64,000 nucleotides of DNA from assembly GCA_002723255.1 (NCBI GenBank), contig PBNW01000038.1, positions 19,102 through 83,101 of the forward strand. The letters are read 5' to 3'. The DNA is from Pelagibacterium sp. GTDB taxonomy: Bacteria; Pseudomonadota; Alphaproteobacteria; Rhizobiales; Devosiaceae. The notes beneath the pieces are model-generated. The model ran no database searches. It was not told where the DNA came from and saw only the letters and a list, made by a program, of their open reading frames with translations. The translations under genes were made by a program, and so were the position numbers. Below, piece after piece: positions 31,801 to 40,476 of this stretch; the stretch's first letter is position 1; every line of letters starts with the position of its first letter.

Positions 31801-33223
31801 AATTAAGGAGCCCTTCGAGAAGCCCCGCAAACCGGGCCACCCGTTTGTCCGTGGCATCGGCAAAACCGACAACGAGGCCCTTGCGTTTCTGCCCGGCGCA
31901 ATAACTCGAAAGCGCTGGCGTTTCAAAGCCTTGATCGGCCAGAAGGGCCGCAACTCTGGTGTCGTCGACGTGGTCCGCAAACCCCATCACCGTCTGCAGC
32001 CCACCCATGGGCATGCCAATCGCGATGGCGCGGCCCAGCCTTGCACGCAAGGTCTCGACCAGCAACCGTCCACGGTCCTCATATAGACGGGCAATCCGTT
32101 TCAAATGGGTGACCAGCGCCCCGGTTTCAATCAGGTCCGCGTAAGCGGCCTGCGCGTGGATATTGACGCGCAGGCCCATATTGCGCTGCGCTTGTCTCAG
32201 TGGCCCGGCCAATGTGTCGGGCACCACCATATAGGCCAGCCGCAACCCCGGCAGCAGGCTCTTGGCGGTCGTGCCCAAATAGATCACCTCCCCACCCCGG
32301 CTGATCCCCTGCAGGGCGGCAATGGCCCGCCCCTGCCACAAAAACTCACTGTCATAGTCGTCCTCAAGCACCACGGCCCCCTCGCGACGGGCCGCTTCGA
32401 GCAGGCCCATGCGCCGCTGCAGATTCATCCGCGCGCCGGTGGGGTAATGGTGCGAGGGCGTGACATAGACCAGCCGTGCCCCGCTGCCGGCCAGCGCCGC
32501 CGGATCGGCGCCCTGTTCGTCCACTTCCAGTGTGCGCGTCACCAGCCCCGCCCCGGCAAATGCCGTCCGCGCGCCGAAATAGCCCGGCGATTCCACAAAG
32601 CCGACCTCCCCCGGATCGGCCAGGCACTGGGCCACGAGCGACAACCCCGCCTGGATCGAGGGCACAACGATGATCTGGGCGGGCGAGGCGTTGACCCCGC
32701 GCTGGCGGGCCAGATGATCGGTCAGCGCCGATTTGAGCCGAGGCAGCCCATCGACATCGCCATAGATCGCCGCGTGCCCAAAGGATTGCCGCGCCACCCG
32801 CCGCAGGGTTCGTGCCCACAGATCGGCGGGAAACAGCGCTTCGTCGGGCGCCCCGGGTTCGAGCTGGCCTGCATGGCGCCCGCCCTCCCAGTTGCGCAGA
32901 TCGCGCGCCAGCGCCTGACCGCGTTGCGACAGGCCGATATCCGGCCCATCCCCAACGAGCTCCGCGCCCTCTAGTTCGGCCCGCGCCACCACCTGCGGCG
33001 CGGCACCGGCCCGCACCGCGATCACCCCGTCGGCCCGCAACAAATCATAGGCCGCATTGACCGAATTGCGCGAAATTCCCAGCCCCGCCGCCAATTGCCG
33101 CGAGCTGGGCAGCACGAACCCGGCCCTAAGCCGCCCAGAGCGCGCCGCCTCGCCAACGGCGCGATAGATCTGCTCGGGCAACGGCGCGCCCGAGCGCTCC
33201 AGAACGATCAGACCTTCAAGCAT
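31799..33223 (-). CDS. MocR/PdxR-family transcriptional regulator (GntR HTH fused to aminotransferase fold)
   Basis: A 474-residue chimeric regulator. Residues 1-75 are a GntR-type winged helix (PSSRQLAAGLGISRNSVNAAYDLL); residues about 110-474 form a fold-type I aminotransferase-like domain that binds pyridoxal phosphate, with the lysine in YLGTTAKSLLPGLRLAYMV. It diverges from a pyridoxamine-oxidase-like flavoprotein gene, a common pairing for MocR regulators that respond to PLP. An inverted repeat, ACCAGTT/AACTGGT, lies in the 105-base gap between them. It precedes metH on the same strand, but the metH operator suggests separate control. Confidence 0.88.
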   Translation of the reverse strand: MLEGLIVLERSGAPLPEQIYRAVGEAARSGRLRAGFVLPSSRQLAAGLGISRNSVNAAYDLLRADGVIAVRAGAAPQVVARAELEGAELVGDGPDIGLSQRGQALARDLRNWEGGRHAGQLEPGAPDEALFPADLWARTLRRVARQSFGHAAIYGDVDGLPRLKSALTDHLARQRGVNASPAQIIVVPSIQAGLSLVAQCLADPGEVGFVESPGYFGARTAFAGAGLVTRTLEVDEQGADPAALAGSGARLVYVTPSHHYPTGARMNLQRRMGLLEAARREGAVVLEDDYDSEFLWQGRAIAALQGISRGGEVIYLGTTAKSLLPGLRLAYMVVPDTLAGPLRQAQRNMGLRVNIHAQAAYADLIETGALVTHLKRIARLYEDRGRLLVETLRARLGRAIAIGMPMGGLQTVMGFADHVDDTRVAALLADQGFETPALSSYCAGQKRKGLVVGFADATDKRVARFAGLLEGLLN

Positions 33224-33263
33224 CTGGAACCTTCAAATCAGAGCAAAGTGGACCTTACACAGA

Positions 33264-33287
33264 ACCAGTTTATCACAGATAACTGGT
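33264..33287. promoter_or_regulatory. Inverted repeat in the MocR / flavoprotein divergent promoter
   Basis: ACCAGTT (33264-33270) and AACTGGT (33281-33287) are perfect inverted arms with a 10-base spacer, so the arm centres are about 17 bases apart. It sits midway between the two divergent starts and is the best candidate for the operator of the MocR-type protein. Nearby GGAACCTT and GGACCTT (33226-33257) could be accessory direct half-sites, a pattern known for MocR regulators. Confidence 0.55.
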
Positions 33288-33328
33288 CTCACGGCAAAGC
33301 CAAAACTTTAAATACACAAGGCACCAAT

Positions 33329-33985
33329 ATGAACGAGCACACCCTGCCGCCCTATGCCCGCGCCCGCCAGCCGCGCCGTGCCCGCTATGACGAGGAGACC
33401 ATCAACGACATTCTCGATGGTGGGCTCGTCGGCCATGTGGGCTTCATCGCCGATGGCCGTCCCATGGTGGTGCCCATGGCCTATGCCCGCTGGGGCCAGA
33501 CGATCTATCTGCACGGCGCCTCCAAGGCCCGCATCGTCGCCCTGCACAAGGATGGCGATCCGATCTCGATGACCGTTACCCTGCTCGAGGGCATCGTCGC
33601 GGCGCGCTCGGGCTTTCACCATTCAATGAATTATCGTGCCGCAACCATCCACGGCACAACGCGGCTGGTCACCGACCCCGGTGAAGCCGAAGAGGCGCTC
33701 AAGCTGATCACCGAGCACCTTCTGCCCTTGCGCTGGAACGAGGTGCGCCCCATGCACGACAAGGAGCGCAAGGCGACCGGCGTCATAGCGCTCGAGATCG
33801 AGGCGGCTTCGGCCAAAATCCGCCAGGCCCCGCCCGCCGACGATCCCGAGGATCATGACCTGCCGATCTGGGCCGGAGTGATCCCCATCATCACCGCCCT
33901 GGGTGCCCCAATCGGCGACGGTAAAACCCCCGGCGAGGTTCCGCCGCCGCCATCGACACACCTCGCGCGCAAGAAATTTGCCTAA
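33329..33985 (+). CDS. Pyridoxamine 5'-phosphate oxidase-like FMN-binding protein
   Basis: A 218-residue protein of the split-barrel flavin-binding family related to pyridoxamine phosphate oxidase and 5-nitroimidazole reductases. The core is seen in ILDGGLVGHVGFIADGRPMV and LHGASKARIVALHKDGD (about residues 25-80), followed by the RSGFHHSMNYRAATIHG segment. I chose the ATG at 33329, just before the conserved RRARYDEETI stretch; the longer frame runs back through the promoter and regulator start. It diverges from a MocR-type regulator that probably controls it. It may handle a B6 vitamer, but the enzyme activity of this subgroup is unproven. Confidence 0.8.
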   Translation: MNEHTLPPYARARQPRRARYDEETINDILDGGLVGHVGFIADGRPMVVPMAYARWGQTIYLHGASKARIVALHKDGDPISMTVTLLEGIVAARSGFHHSMNYRAATIHGTTRLVTDPGEAEEALKLITEHLLPLRWNEVRPMHDKERKATGVIALEIEAASAKIRQAPPADDPEDHDLPIWAGVIPIITALGAPIGDGKTPGEVPPPPSTHLARKKFA

Positions 33986-33997
33986 CGATTATGCAAA

Positions 33998-34732
33998 TTG
34001 AAAACTTGCCTATTCACTTGGCAGAAATTTCTATCCATAGTCCCACAGCTTTCAACCGTTGGGACCGGACCGGTGCAACAAAGCCTGCCGCGCAAGGGCG
34101 ACACAGTCGATGACATTGTCGGGCAACTGGCCGATGCCATTGTGGCCGGCCAGTTCCGTCCGGGCGAAAAGCTTGACGAATTGACGCTGGCCAACCGCTT
34201 TTTTGTTTCGCGCACACCGATCCGCGAGGCGCTGAGCCAGCTCGCCGCCATGGGGCTGGTCTCCCGCCGGCCCAATCGGGGCGCGGTTGTGGCCGAATTG
34301 AGCGAGGAACATCTGGCCAATCTCATCGAGGTGATGGCCGAGCTCGAGGCGGTCTGCGCGCGCCTGGCCGCCGAGCGCATGTCCGGCCCCGAACGGCGCA
34401 GTCTCGAAGCCGATCACCTCGCCGCCGCCGAAATGGTGCGCCTTGGCCGTACCGACGCTTATGCCGCGTACGACACCTTGTTCCACGCCCGCGTGCAATC
34501 GGCCGCCCGCAACCCGCAATTGAGCGAAATGGCCGCCCTCTCGCGCTCGCGCCTCACCCCGTTCCGCACCGATCTCTTCGCCTATCCGGCCCGGCTGGCC
34601 CGTTCTTATGAGGAGCACGAAATGATCGTCACCGCCCTGCTGCAGGCCGATGGCGCAAGAGCTGAAACCTTGATGCGCCAGCACATTCTAGGCTCAAAGG
34701 CACAGATGACGCCGGTTCCGGTGGCGCGATAG
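33998..34732 (+). CDS. GntR-family transcriptional regulator with FCD ligand domain
   Basis: A regulator of up to 244 residues: a GntR winged helix (VDDIVGQLADAIVAGQFRPG, then VSRTPIREALSQLAAMGLV) and an all-helical FCD domain (about residues 100-230, with HARVQSAARNPQLSEM and EEHEMIVTALLQADGARAE). The start is uncertain: a TTG at 33998, or a GTG at 34073 which would give a tighter protein (218 residues). It lies 12 bases after the flavoprotein gene and 130 bases before an esterase gene it may control. FCD regulators usually respond to small organic acids; the ligand here is unknown. Confidence 0.82.
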   Translation: MKTCLFTWQKFLSIVPQLSTVGTGPVQQSLPRKGDTVDDIVGQLADAIVAGQFRPGEKLDELTLANRFFVSRTPIREALSQLAAMGLVSRRPNRGAVVAELSEEHLANLIEVMAELEAVCARLAAERMSGPERRSLEADHLAAAEMVRLGRTDAYAAYDTLFHARVQSAARNPQLSEMAALSRSRLTPFRTDLFAYPARLARSYEEHEMIVTALLQADGARAETLMRQHILGSKAQMTPVPVAR

Positions 34733-34862
34733 ACCGGCGGCGCGGGCCCGGAAAACCGGATCGTCGCCACGCCCATACAATTGAATCGATTGCCACAATC
34801 CCGATTTAAGTCCTCCCCACTATAAGAAGGATTTTTACTTAGCTTTATTATAGTATGATTTT

Positions 34863-35834
34863 ATGCAAAACGGTTCCAATTCCGACCCCCGGCTCGACGA
34901 AGGGCTCGACCCTGAACTCATCGCCTTTGTCGACGACATCCTCGCCGCCTATGGCAGCTTTCCACCCTTCCAAACCCTCGATATAACCGCCCAGCGCAAG
35001 GTGGCAGAAGCGGTGCGCGCACCCTGGGCTAAAGGCGGCCCGACGCTTTGCCGATCGGCCAACCGGGTCATCGGCCAGTTGCGCGCCCGCATCCACATAC
35101 CCCGACCCGGCCCGCTGCCAGCACTGATCTATCTGCATGGCGGCGGCTGGACATTTTTCAGCCTCGATACCCATGACCGGCTGATGCGCGAATATGCATC
35201 GCGCGCCGGCATCACGGTGATCGGTGTGGAATACCCGCTGGCCCCGGAAACCAAATTTCCCAACCAGCTCACCCTTCTGGCCGATCTGGTGCGCCTGCTG
35301 GCCAATCGTGGCGAAGAATGGGGGATCGACGCCACACGGCTGGCCATTGGCGGGGACTCGGCGGGCGCCAATCTTGCCCTCGCGACAGCGCTCACCCTGC
35401 GCGAAAGCGACTATGGCGACGCGCTCGCCGGCCTGCTCCTCAATTACGGTGCCTTCGATGCCCGCATGGACAGCGCGAGTTATCGGCTTTTCGCCGATGG
35501 CCGCTATCTCCTCGCCGCCTCGGAAATGGAAGCGCTGTGGTCCAATTATGTCCGCGAGCCCGCCCAGCGCGCCGACCCCTTCGTCAGCCCCATCCTCGCA
35601 AACCTTGCGGGCCTGCCGCCCATTTTCATGACCATCACCGACCTCGATATCCTCCGCGACGAAAATCTCGCGATCAAATCGGCGTTGGAAGCGGCCAACG
35701 TGCCGGTGTCCGGCGGTCTCTACCCCGGCTCGATCCACGCGTTTCTCGAAGCATCCTCGGTCTCGTCCCTCGCCGCAGGGGCGCTCGACGATGGGGCTGG
35801 CTGGCTCAAGGAAAGGCTCGGCGTTCCCTCTTAG
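34863..35834 (+). CDS. Alpha/beta hydrolase, hormone-sensitive-lipase family esterase
   Basis: A 323-residue cytoplasmic esterase. The HSL-family oxyanion motif HGGGW and the nucleophile elbow GGDSAGAN are both clear, with the acid residue in the TDLDILRDE region and the catalytic histidine in YPGSIHAFLE. There is no signal peptide. The 60 bases before the ATG are strikingly AT-rich (TTAGCTTTATTATAGTATG near 34840-34858), giving plausible -10 sequence close to the start. It follows the GntR-type regulator, which may control it. Natural substrate unknown; short-chain esters are usual for the family. Confidence 0.87.
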   Translation: MQNGSNSDPRLDEGLDPELIAFVDDILAAYGSFPPFQTLDITAQRKVAEAVRAPWAKGGPTLCRSANRVIGQLRARIHIPRPGPLPALIYLHGGGWTFFSLDTHDRLMREYASRAGITVIGVEYPLAPETKFPNQLTLLADLVRLLANRGEEWGIDATRLAIGGDSAGANLALATALTLRESDYGDALAGLLLNYGAFDARMDSASYRLFADGRYLLAASEMEALWSNYVREPAQRADPFVSPILANLAGLPPIFMTITDLDILRDENLAIKSALEAANVPVSGGLYPGSIHAFLEASSVSSLAAGALDDGAGWLKERLGVPS

Positions 35835-35878
35835 AGCCAAGGATTTGTTGAATCAAACCCATGGCTCCAAGTCGTTGT

Positions 35879-35992
35879 TTTGTCGTGTGTCCGAACCGCA
35901 AAACCGTTTCCACTTTTGCTGGACACGCTATAAGCCTTTGCTTTGTCGCGTGTCCGAACCGCAAAACCGTTTCCACTTTTGCTGGACACGCT
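35879..35992. repeat. Tandem pair of 51-bp repeats with terminal inverted GTGTCC/GGACAC
   Basis: Two nearly identical 51-base units at 35879-35929 and 35942-35992, 63 bases apart, differ at one base (TCGTGTGTCC versus TCGCGTGTCC). Each contains GTGTCCGAACCGCAAAACCG, then TTTCCACTTTTGCTGGACAC, so its ends form an inverted repeat. I recall this unit as a frequent intergenic repeat in Hyphomicrobiales genomes. The pair fills most of the 182-base gap between the convergent esterase and cupin genes and may act as a terminator. Confidence 0.85.
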
Positions 35993-36016
35993 CTGGAGTC
36001 CGCACCCCAGAGCGCC

Positions 36017-36412
36017 TCAGGCTTCGTACTGCGCGTCCGACACCGGCTCCATCCAGTCGACCGTCTTGCCGTCCTGCACCTCGTGGATCGCGATATGGGT
36101 CATGGCAATATCGGGCGCTGCGCCGTGCCAATGCTTTTCCCCCGGCGCAAACCAGACAACGTCACCGGGCCGGACGTCTTCGATCGGCCCATCCCAACGC
36201 TGAACCCGTCCGGCGCCGGAGGTAACGACAAGCGTCTGCCCCAGCGGATGGGTATGCCACGCCGTCCGCGCGCCCGGCTCGAACGTCACGGCCGCACCCT
36301 GAACGCGCTCGGGGTCGAACCGGTTGAACAGCGGATCGATCCGCACTGTTCCCGTAAACCAGTCCGCCGGACCTTTTCCCGATACGCTCGAACCTGCCCT
36401 GATGATCTCCAC
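36017..36412 (-). CDS. Cupin-domain protein
   Basis: A 131-residue single-domain cupin. The two metal-binding motifs are visible: motif 1 [20 protein letters not shown] and motif 2 [17 protein letters not shown]. Spacing and the leading [24 protein letters not shown] N-terminus match the subgroup often annotated as (R)-mandelonitrile lyase-like or quercetin dioxygenase-like cupins found near nitro- and oxidoreductases. It is the last gene of a same-strand run with DUF1801, AraC and nitroreductase genes. The activity cannot be deduced. Confidence 0.8.
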   Translation of the reverse strand: MEIIRAGSSVSGKGPADWFTGTVRIDPLFNRFDPERVQGAAVTFEPGARTAWHTHPLGQTLVVTSGAGRVQRWDGPIEDVRPGDVVWFAPGEKHWHGAAPDIAMTHIAIHEVQDGKTVDWMEPVSDAQYEA

Positions 36413-36431
36413 GGTCTCTCCTTGCCGGTTC

Positions 36432-36848
36432 TTACGCCTTGTCCCGACGATGATAGGTCAGCGCCATGCATAGACACAACCAAAGCGGCGTCTCCGCAAG
36501 GCGGGCCGACGCAGGAACGATAAGAGCCCGATTGCCCTCGAAGGTAAAGCTCTCGGGGAAATGGGTTCTGAAATTTTCAATCAGGGCAGTGCGACAATTG
36601 ACAAAGATCGCGGCTCTGTCGGGCGCCAGTTTCGATACGCCCAGCCGGATCGTCGTGCCCGAACGGGTCTTTTCGGTCAGATAAGCCGGCTCGCCCCATT
36701 TGAGGGTTTCAGTGAGAGGGCCAACGCCGTCCGTTGCCGATGCGACCGCAAAGATCATCTGGCGGATGTCGAGCAATTGTTCCCCGATCCGCTCGGGATG
36801 ACGCGATAGCGCCTGCGCTATCTCAAGCGGCACCGGCGGCGCGCTCAC
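36432..36848 (-). CDS. DUF1801 domain protein
   Basis: A 138-residue protein whose [18 protein letters not shown] and [10 protein letters not shown] stretches match the DUF1801 (YdhG-like) family, a small alpha/beta fold of unknown function. It starts with a GTG that overlaps the stop of the AraC-type gene (GTGA), so the two are translationally coupled. Family members are often next to AraC/GyrI-like regulators, as here. A ligand-binding role is likely but unproven. Confidence 0.78.
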   Translation of the reverse strand: MSAPPVPLEIAQALSRHPERIGEQLLDIRQMIFAVASATDGVGPLTETLKWGEPAYLTEKTRSGTTIRLGVSKLAPDRAAIFVNCRTALIENFRTHFPESFTFEGNRALIVPASARLAETPLWLCLCMALTYHRRDKA

Positions 36849-37705
36849 GGCACAGCCTTGAGGGGCAGATGGATGTCGGTGCGCAACTGGCTTTGTGGCA
36901 CGACGCGCGGATCGTCGAGATAGACTTCAAAGATCGGCGCGTCATCGGGTTCGTGCCCCGAACCGGGCAGCCAGGTGCCCAACAGCCAGCGATAGGCCCC
37001 ACGCATATCGGCATAAGGGCCGGTATAGTGCAGCCGCACATAAAGCCCGCCGCGCAAGGTGGTTGGGACCATTGGCGGATCGATGGCCACGCCCTCACCA
37101 ATCGGCAGGCAGGCGCGCGAGCGAAGCTCTTTTTCAGGGCCAAGATCGGGATCGTCGAAAAACACACCGATCATTTCCGGCGCCGCGGGCAACGCCTGAC
37201 GCACGGCAAGCTCGGAAAACAGCCGCCCCATGGCGTGGTCTATTTCCATGTAGCTGCCGATGTGATCGATCCCTGCACAACGCCGTTCGCCAAGCGTGAC
37301 CAACTCGACGGCAAATCCGTCGGCATCGGCCGCTCCATTGGCCCGCGTGAACGCTGCGTGCGACCCCGCCTCGCGATAAGCCGCCGGGCTCATATCGAAG
37401 ACGACCCTGAAGGCTCGTCCGAACGTTTCGGTCGAACCATACCCCGCCCGGCCAGCGATCGCGCCGATATCTGCCGCAGAATTGGCCAGCCGGTCGGCGG
37501 CGCGCTGGAGCCTGAGACGGCGCACGGTCGCGACAATCGTCTCCCCGCGCATCGCCGAATAGATCCGGCTCCAGTGATAGGGCGACAGACACGCAATCTC
37601 GGCCAGCCGATCAAATGAAATCTCGTCTTCGAGATGAGCAAAGATGTAATCGTCAACCCGATTCAACCGATCGAAATAACGCGCCTGTGTCTGATCCTTG
37701 GCCAT
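36845..37705 (-). CDS. AraC-family regulator with GyrI-like effector domain
   Basis: A 286-residue regulator with an N-terminal AraC double helix-turn-helix (FDRLAEIACLSPYHWSRIYS and IGAIAGRAGYGSTETFGRAF) and a C-terminal GyrI/SOUL-like effector domain (about residues 130-286), the layout of Rob and related multidrug sensors. I chose the ATG at 37705 because GGAGGAA lies 7 bases upstream; the longer frame has no such site. It overlaps the DUF1801 gene start. The effector domain usually binds hydrophobic cations. Confidence 0.85.
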   Translation of the reverse strand: MAKDQTQARYFDRLNRVDDYIFAHLEDEISFDRLAEIACLSPYHWSRIYSAMRGETIVATVRRLRLQRAADRLANSAADIGAIAGRAGYGSTETFGRAFRVVFDMSPAAYREAGSHAAFTRANGAADADGFAVELVTLGERRCAGIDHIGSYMEIDHAMGRLFSELAVRQALPAAPEMIGVFFDDPDLGPEKELRSRACLPIGEGVAIDPPMVPTTLRGGLYVRLHYTGPYADMRGAYRWLLGTWLPGSGHEPDDAPIFEVYLDDPRVVPQSQLRTDIHLPLKAVP

Positions 37706-37845
37706 TGCTTCCTCCGCAGTCAAAACCATAGCCAGACTGCCATGACACCAACAGACAAATCCTGCGCAACAGCGGCGCCCAAGCGCCCCCCTTGCGCTCG
37801 CTCCTTTATGCTTGGAAACGCCTAACTTTGATCGGCAACCTTGAT

Positions 37846-38433
37846 CTAGTCGGGCCAGCCCACGCACAATAGAATTATCGGAGACAATGGCGCTTTAAGG
37901 CCAAGTGCGCTTGCGACTGCTCCATCGTCAAATCCGCCCACCCACACGCTTCCCAAACCCTCGGCAACGGCCTGCAGTTGAATGTTCTGAAGAGCGGCGC
38001 CGGCTTCAAGGTAAACATAGCGCGCGCCCCGAGCGCCATATGGTCTTTGTTCGGAAAAAGCCTGGATCGGGCCGAGCATGTCTGCACAAACTACAATGAT
38101 ACAGGCGGCGTCCGTAATCCATGCAGGGCTCCCGATGCTGGCTTCGCGCAGAGCGGAACGGGTATCCGGCAGGTCCAGTGGTGTCAGCGACAGGTCAGCC
38201 GAAGATACGTCATAAAGTCCTTGAGCCAGTCCACTCACATTATCGGCCACGATACGCATTCGAAGCGGGTGCAATGAATGGGCGGAGGGGGCGGTTCGTT
38301 TGCTCTGGTCGCCGGTGATGCCTTGTGCAGCCCAAATCAACCGTTCAAGTGCTTCCAAGGCAACCGCCTTATTTGAGAACTGGCGAACCGTTCGGCGCTG
38401 TTTCAAAGCATCAACGAGCGAAATTTCGGCCAA
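37846..38433 (-). CDS. Nitroreductase-family protein (SagB-like)
   Basis: A 195-residue flavoprotein of the nitroreductase fold. LVDALKQRRTVRQFSNKAV is the family N-terminus that binds FMN phosphate; YVYLEAGAALQNIQLQAVAEG is the conserved dimer/FMN helix, and it ends GLKAPLSPIILLCVGWP. I set the start at a TTG at 38433, with AGGAG 8 bases upstream and the family motif right after; the longer frame begins GTG at 38517 without a good site. It resembles SagB-type members more than classical NfsB. Substrate unknown. Confidence 0.78.
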   Translation of the reverse strand: MAEISLVDALKQRRTVRQFSNKAVALEALERLIWAAQGITGDQSKRTAPSAHSLHPLRMRIVADNVSGLAQGLYDVSSADLSLTPLDLPDTRSALREASIGSPAWITDAACIIVVCADMLGPIQAFSEQRPYGARGARYVYLEAGAALQNIQLQAVAEGLGSVWVGGFDDGAVASALGLKAPLSPIILLCVGWPD

Positions 38434-38655
38434 TTGCGAACTCCTGTTTCCGTTGCCGGAGGCGTACCGCACGCGCGGCGTCCACGACAAGCCAGAATCC
38501 GGCGCCCGGCAGCGCACCCGGTCGGCGCCACGGCACTCAGCCCCTCGTCGTCCTCATGTTTGGCCCGCTTCATGCCCTTTGCGCCACCTGGCGCGCTTCT
38601 TGATGCTCCGCCTGCTCTCCCCCCGGATTCCTGTTCGATCGTCTAGGCGCCCACT

Positions 38656-38715
38656 ATTGCAAATCATTCTCATCTGCAATTGACTCTTTGAGAATGATTG
38701 TCATATTCAATTGCA
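38656..38715. promoter_or_regulatory. Nested dyads with Fur-like box upstream of the metal importer
   Basis: AATCATTCTC (38662-38671) and GAGAATGATT (38690-38699) are a perfect 10-base inverted pair; TGCAATTGA (38675-38683) and TCAATTGCA (38707-38715) are a second, overlapping pair. GAGAATGATTGTCATATTC (38690-38708) agrees with the classic 19-base Fur box at about 14 positions. In alphaproteobacteria a Fur-family protein (Mur) often senses manganese, so Fur/Mur control of the sitABCD-like operon is likely. The rest of the 311-base gap before sitA (38434-38744) holds only this and the nitroreductase promoter. Confidence 0.7.
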
Positions 38716-38744
38716 TATTCCCCGTAACGTGCAATACTGGCCCC

Positions 38745-39704
38745 ATGCTTTCCCGATCCATTCTCCTCGCCCCCCTTTCCTTGCTCCCCTTCGGCGTCTC
38801 GGCGCAGGAGCCGGTTTCCGTTGTGGCCACCGTCGGCATGATCGGCGACATTGCCCAGACGCTGGGCGGCGACTGCATTGCCGTTCAAACGATGATGGGG
38901 CCAGGCATCGATCCGCACCTTTATCAGGCCACTGCCCGCGACGTGCAGACGCTCAACCGGGCCGATCTGATCCTTTATTCCGGCTATGGGCTGGAAGGTC
39001 AGCTCGGCGATGTCTTTGCCCGCTACGCCGAACGCGTACCCACGCTGGCGGTGTCCGAAGCGGGGATCGCGCGTGAGACGCTGATCTCCACCGACAATGC
39101 CTATGGCGTCGATCCGCATTTGTGGATGGATGTCTCGCTCTGGGCCAATATCGTGCCGGTCATGGCCGCCCAGCTTTCCGAACGCGCCCCCGATTGCGCC
39201 GCCACCATCAGCGCCAATGCCGAGGGCTATGGGGCCGAACTTGCGGCGCTTGATGAATGGACGCGTCAGACCATTGCCTCGATCCCGCGGACCCAGCGCA
39301 TCCTCGTCACCGCCCATGACGCCTTTGCCTATTATGGCCGCGCCTACGATATCGATGTGGCCGGCATTCAGGGGATTTCGACCCAGTCCGAAGCCGCCAT
39401 CGCCGATATACGGCAAACCGCCGATTTGATCGTTGCGCGGGAAGTGCCTGCCATTTTCGTTGAATCCACGATCAACCCGCGCACCATTCAGGCCGTCGTC
39501 GAGGCGGCCAACCAGGCCGGCCAGCCGGTGGAAATCGGCGGGCAGTTGTTTTCCGACGCCATGGGCGATCCCGACACGGCCGGTGGAAACTATATCGGCA
39601 TGATCCATGCCAACACTGCCACCATCGCCGAGGCGCTGGGCGGCACGCCCGCACCCCTCCCTCAAGCGCTTGCAGATTGGGCTGCCCAATGGTCGATCGA
39701 ATAA
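38745..39704 (+). CDS. sitA: Metal ABC transporter substrate-binding protein, SitA/TroA-like
   Basis: A 319-residue periplasmic metal-binding protein of the cluster A-I (ZnuA/TroA/SitA) family, with a signal peptide ending VSAQ near residue 21. The expected metal ligands are seen: His in GIDPHLYQ, His in [10 protein letters not shown], Glu in FVESTINP and Asp near the C-terminus. It lacks the long His-rich loop typical of zinc-specific ZnuA, which favours Mn/Fe. I start at the ATG at 38745, the first codon of the signal peptide; the longer TTG frame crosses the operator. It leads a four-gene importer operon under a Fur-like box. Confidence 0.87.
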   Translation: MLSRSILLAPLSLLPFGVSAQEPVSVVATVGMIGDIAQTLGGDCIAVQTMMGPGIDPHLYQATARDVQTLNRADLILYSGYGLEGQLGDVFARYAERVPTLAVSEAGIARETLISTDNAYGVDPHLWMDVSLWANIVPVMAAQLSERAPDCAATISANAEGYGAELAALDEWTRQTIASIPRTQRILVTAHDAFAYYGRAYDIDVAGIQGISTQSEAAIADIRQTADLIVAREVPAIFVESTINPRTIQAVVEAANQAGQPVEIGGQLFSDAMGDPDTAGGNYIGMIHANTATIAEALGGTPAPLPQALADWAAQWSIE

Positions 39705-40474
39705 ACCCCGACCTCCACGAGCCCGGCCTTGCCGTGCATGTGGAGGACCTTACGGTCTCCTACCAGTCAAAGCCGGTGCTTTGGGATATCGATTTCGATA
39801 TCCCGCCCGGCGTCATGGCGGCAATCGTCGGCCCCAATGGCGCGGGCAAATCCACCCTGATCAAATCGATCCTCGATCTGGTCAAACCCACCGCCGGGCA
39901 TGTCACCATCCATGGCCGCCCCTATTCCGACCAGCGCCGCAAGGTCGGCTATGTCCCCCAGCGCTCCAGCGTCGACTGGGATTTTCCCACCACCGCGCTC
40001 GATGTGGTGACGATGGGGCTTTACGGCCAGCTCGGCTGGCTGCGCCGCCCCGGCCGTGCCGAACGCGACAGGGCCATGGCCGCGCTTACCCGCGTCGGCA
40101 TGGACAATTTCGCCCACCGCCAGATCAGCCAGCTTTCCTGCGGCCAGCAGCAGCGGGTATTCATCGCCCGCGCGCTGGTTCAGGATGCCGACGTCTATTT
40201 CCTCGACGAGCCCATGGCCGGGGTGGACGCCACGACCGAACGGGCAATCGTCAAAATCCTTCACGCCCTGCGCGACGCGGGAAAGACGGTGATCGTCGTT
40301 CATCACGATCTCCAGACCGTGCGCGATTATTTCGACTGGATGGTGATCTTGAACGTGCGCGTCATCGCCCAGGGGCCGGTGTCCGAAGTCTATACCTCGG
40401 ACAATTTGCGCAAGGCCTATGGCGGCCAGATCGCGCTGATCGACCGCGACGCCACCTTAGAGACCACCCCCTGA
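39689..40474 (+). CDS. sitB: Metal ABC transporter ATP-binding protein, SitB-like
   Basis: A 261-residue ABC ATPase with Walker [10 protein letters not shown], Walker [13 protein letters not shown] and switch His in VHHDLQTV. The signature motif is LSCGQQQR rather than the almost universal LSGGQ, a Cys for Gly change at the position that contacts ATP across the dimer. The start at 39689 lies inside the end of sitA (16-base overlap). It powers import of Mn, Fe or Zn with the two permeases that follow. Family assignment is firm; the metal is inferred from the operator and the binding protein. Confidence 0.88.
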   Translation: MVDRINPDLHEPGLAVHVEDLTVSYQSKPVLWDIDFDIPPGVMAAIVGPNGAGKSTLIKSILDLVKPTAGHVTIHGRPYSDQRRKVGYVPQRSSVDWDFPTTALDVVTMGLYGQLGWLRRPGRAERDRAMAALTRVGMDNFAHRQISQLSCGQQQRVFIARALVQDADVYFLDEPMAGVDATTERAIVKILHALRDAGKTVIVVHHDLQTVRDYFDWMVILNVRVIAQGPVSEVYTSDNLRKAYGGQIALIDRDATLETTP

Positions 40475-40476
40475 CC

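Noticed and set aside
35879..35992. Possible mini CRISPR array
   Set aside because: Only two repeat units with a 12-base gap, inverted ends within each unit and no cas genes; it fits an interspersed palindromic repeat instead.
39607..40476. Upstream extension of the SitC-like frame
   Set aside because: The extended frame runs through the sitA end and all of sitB out of phase; the true start is the ATG at 40477 where the first membrane helix begins.
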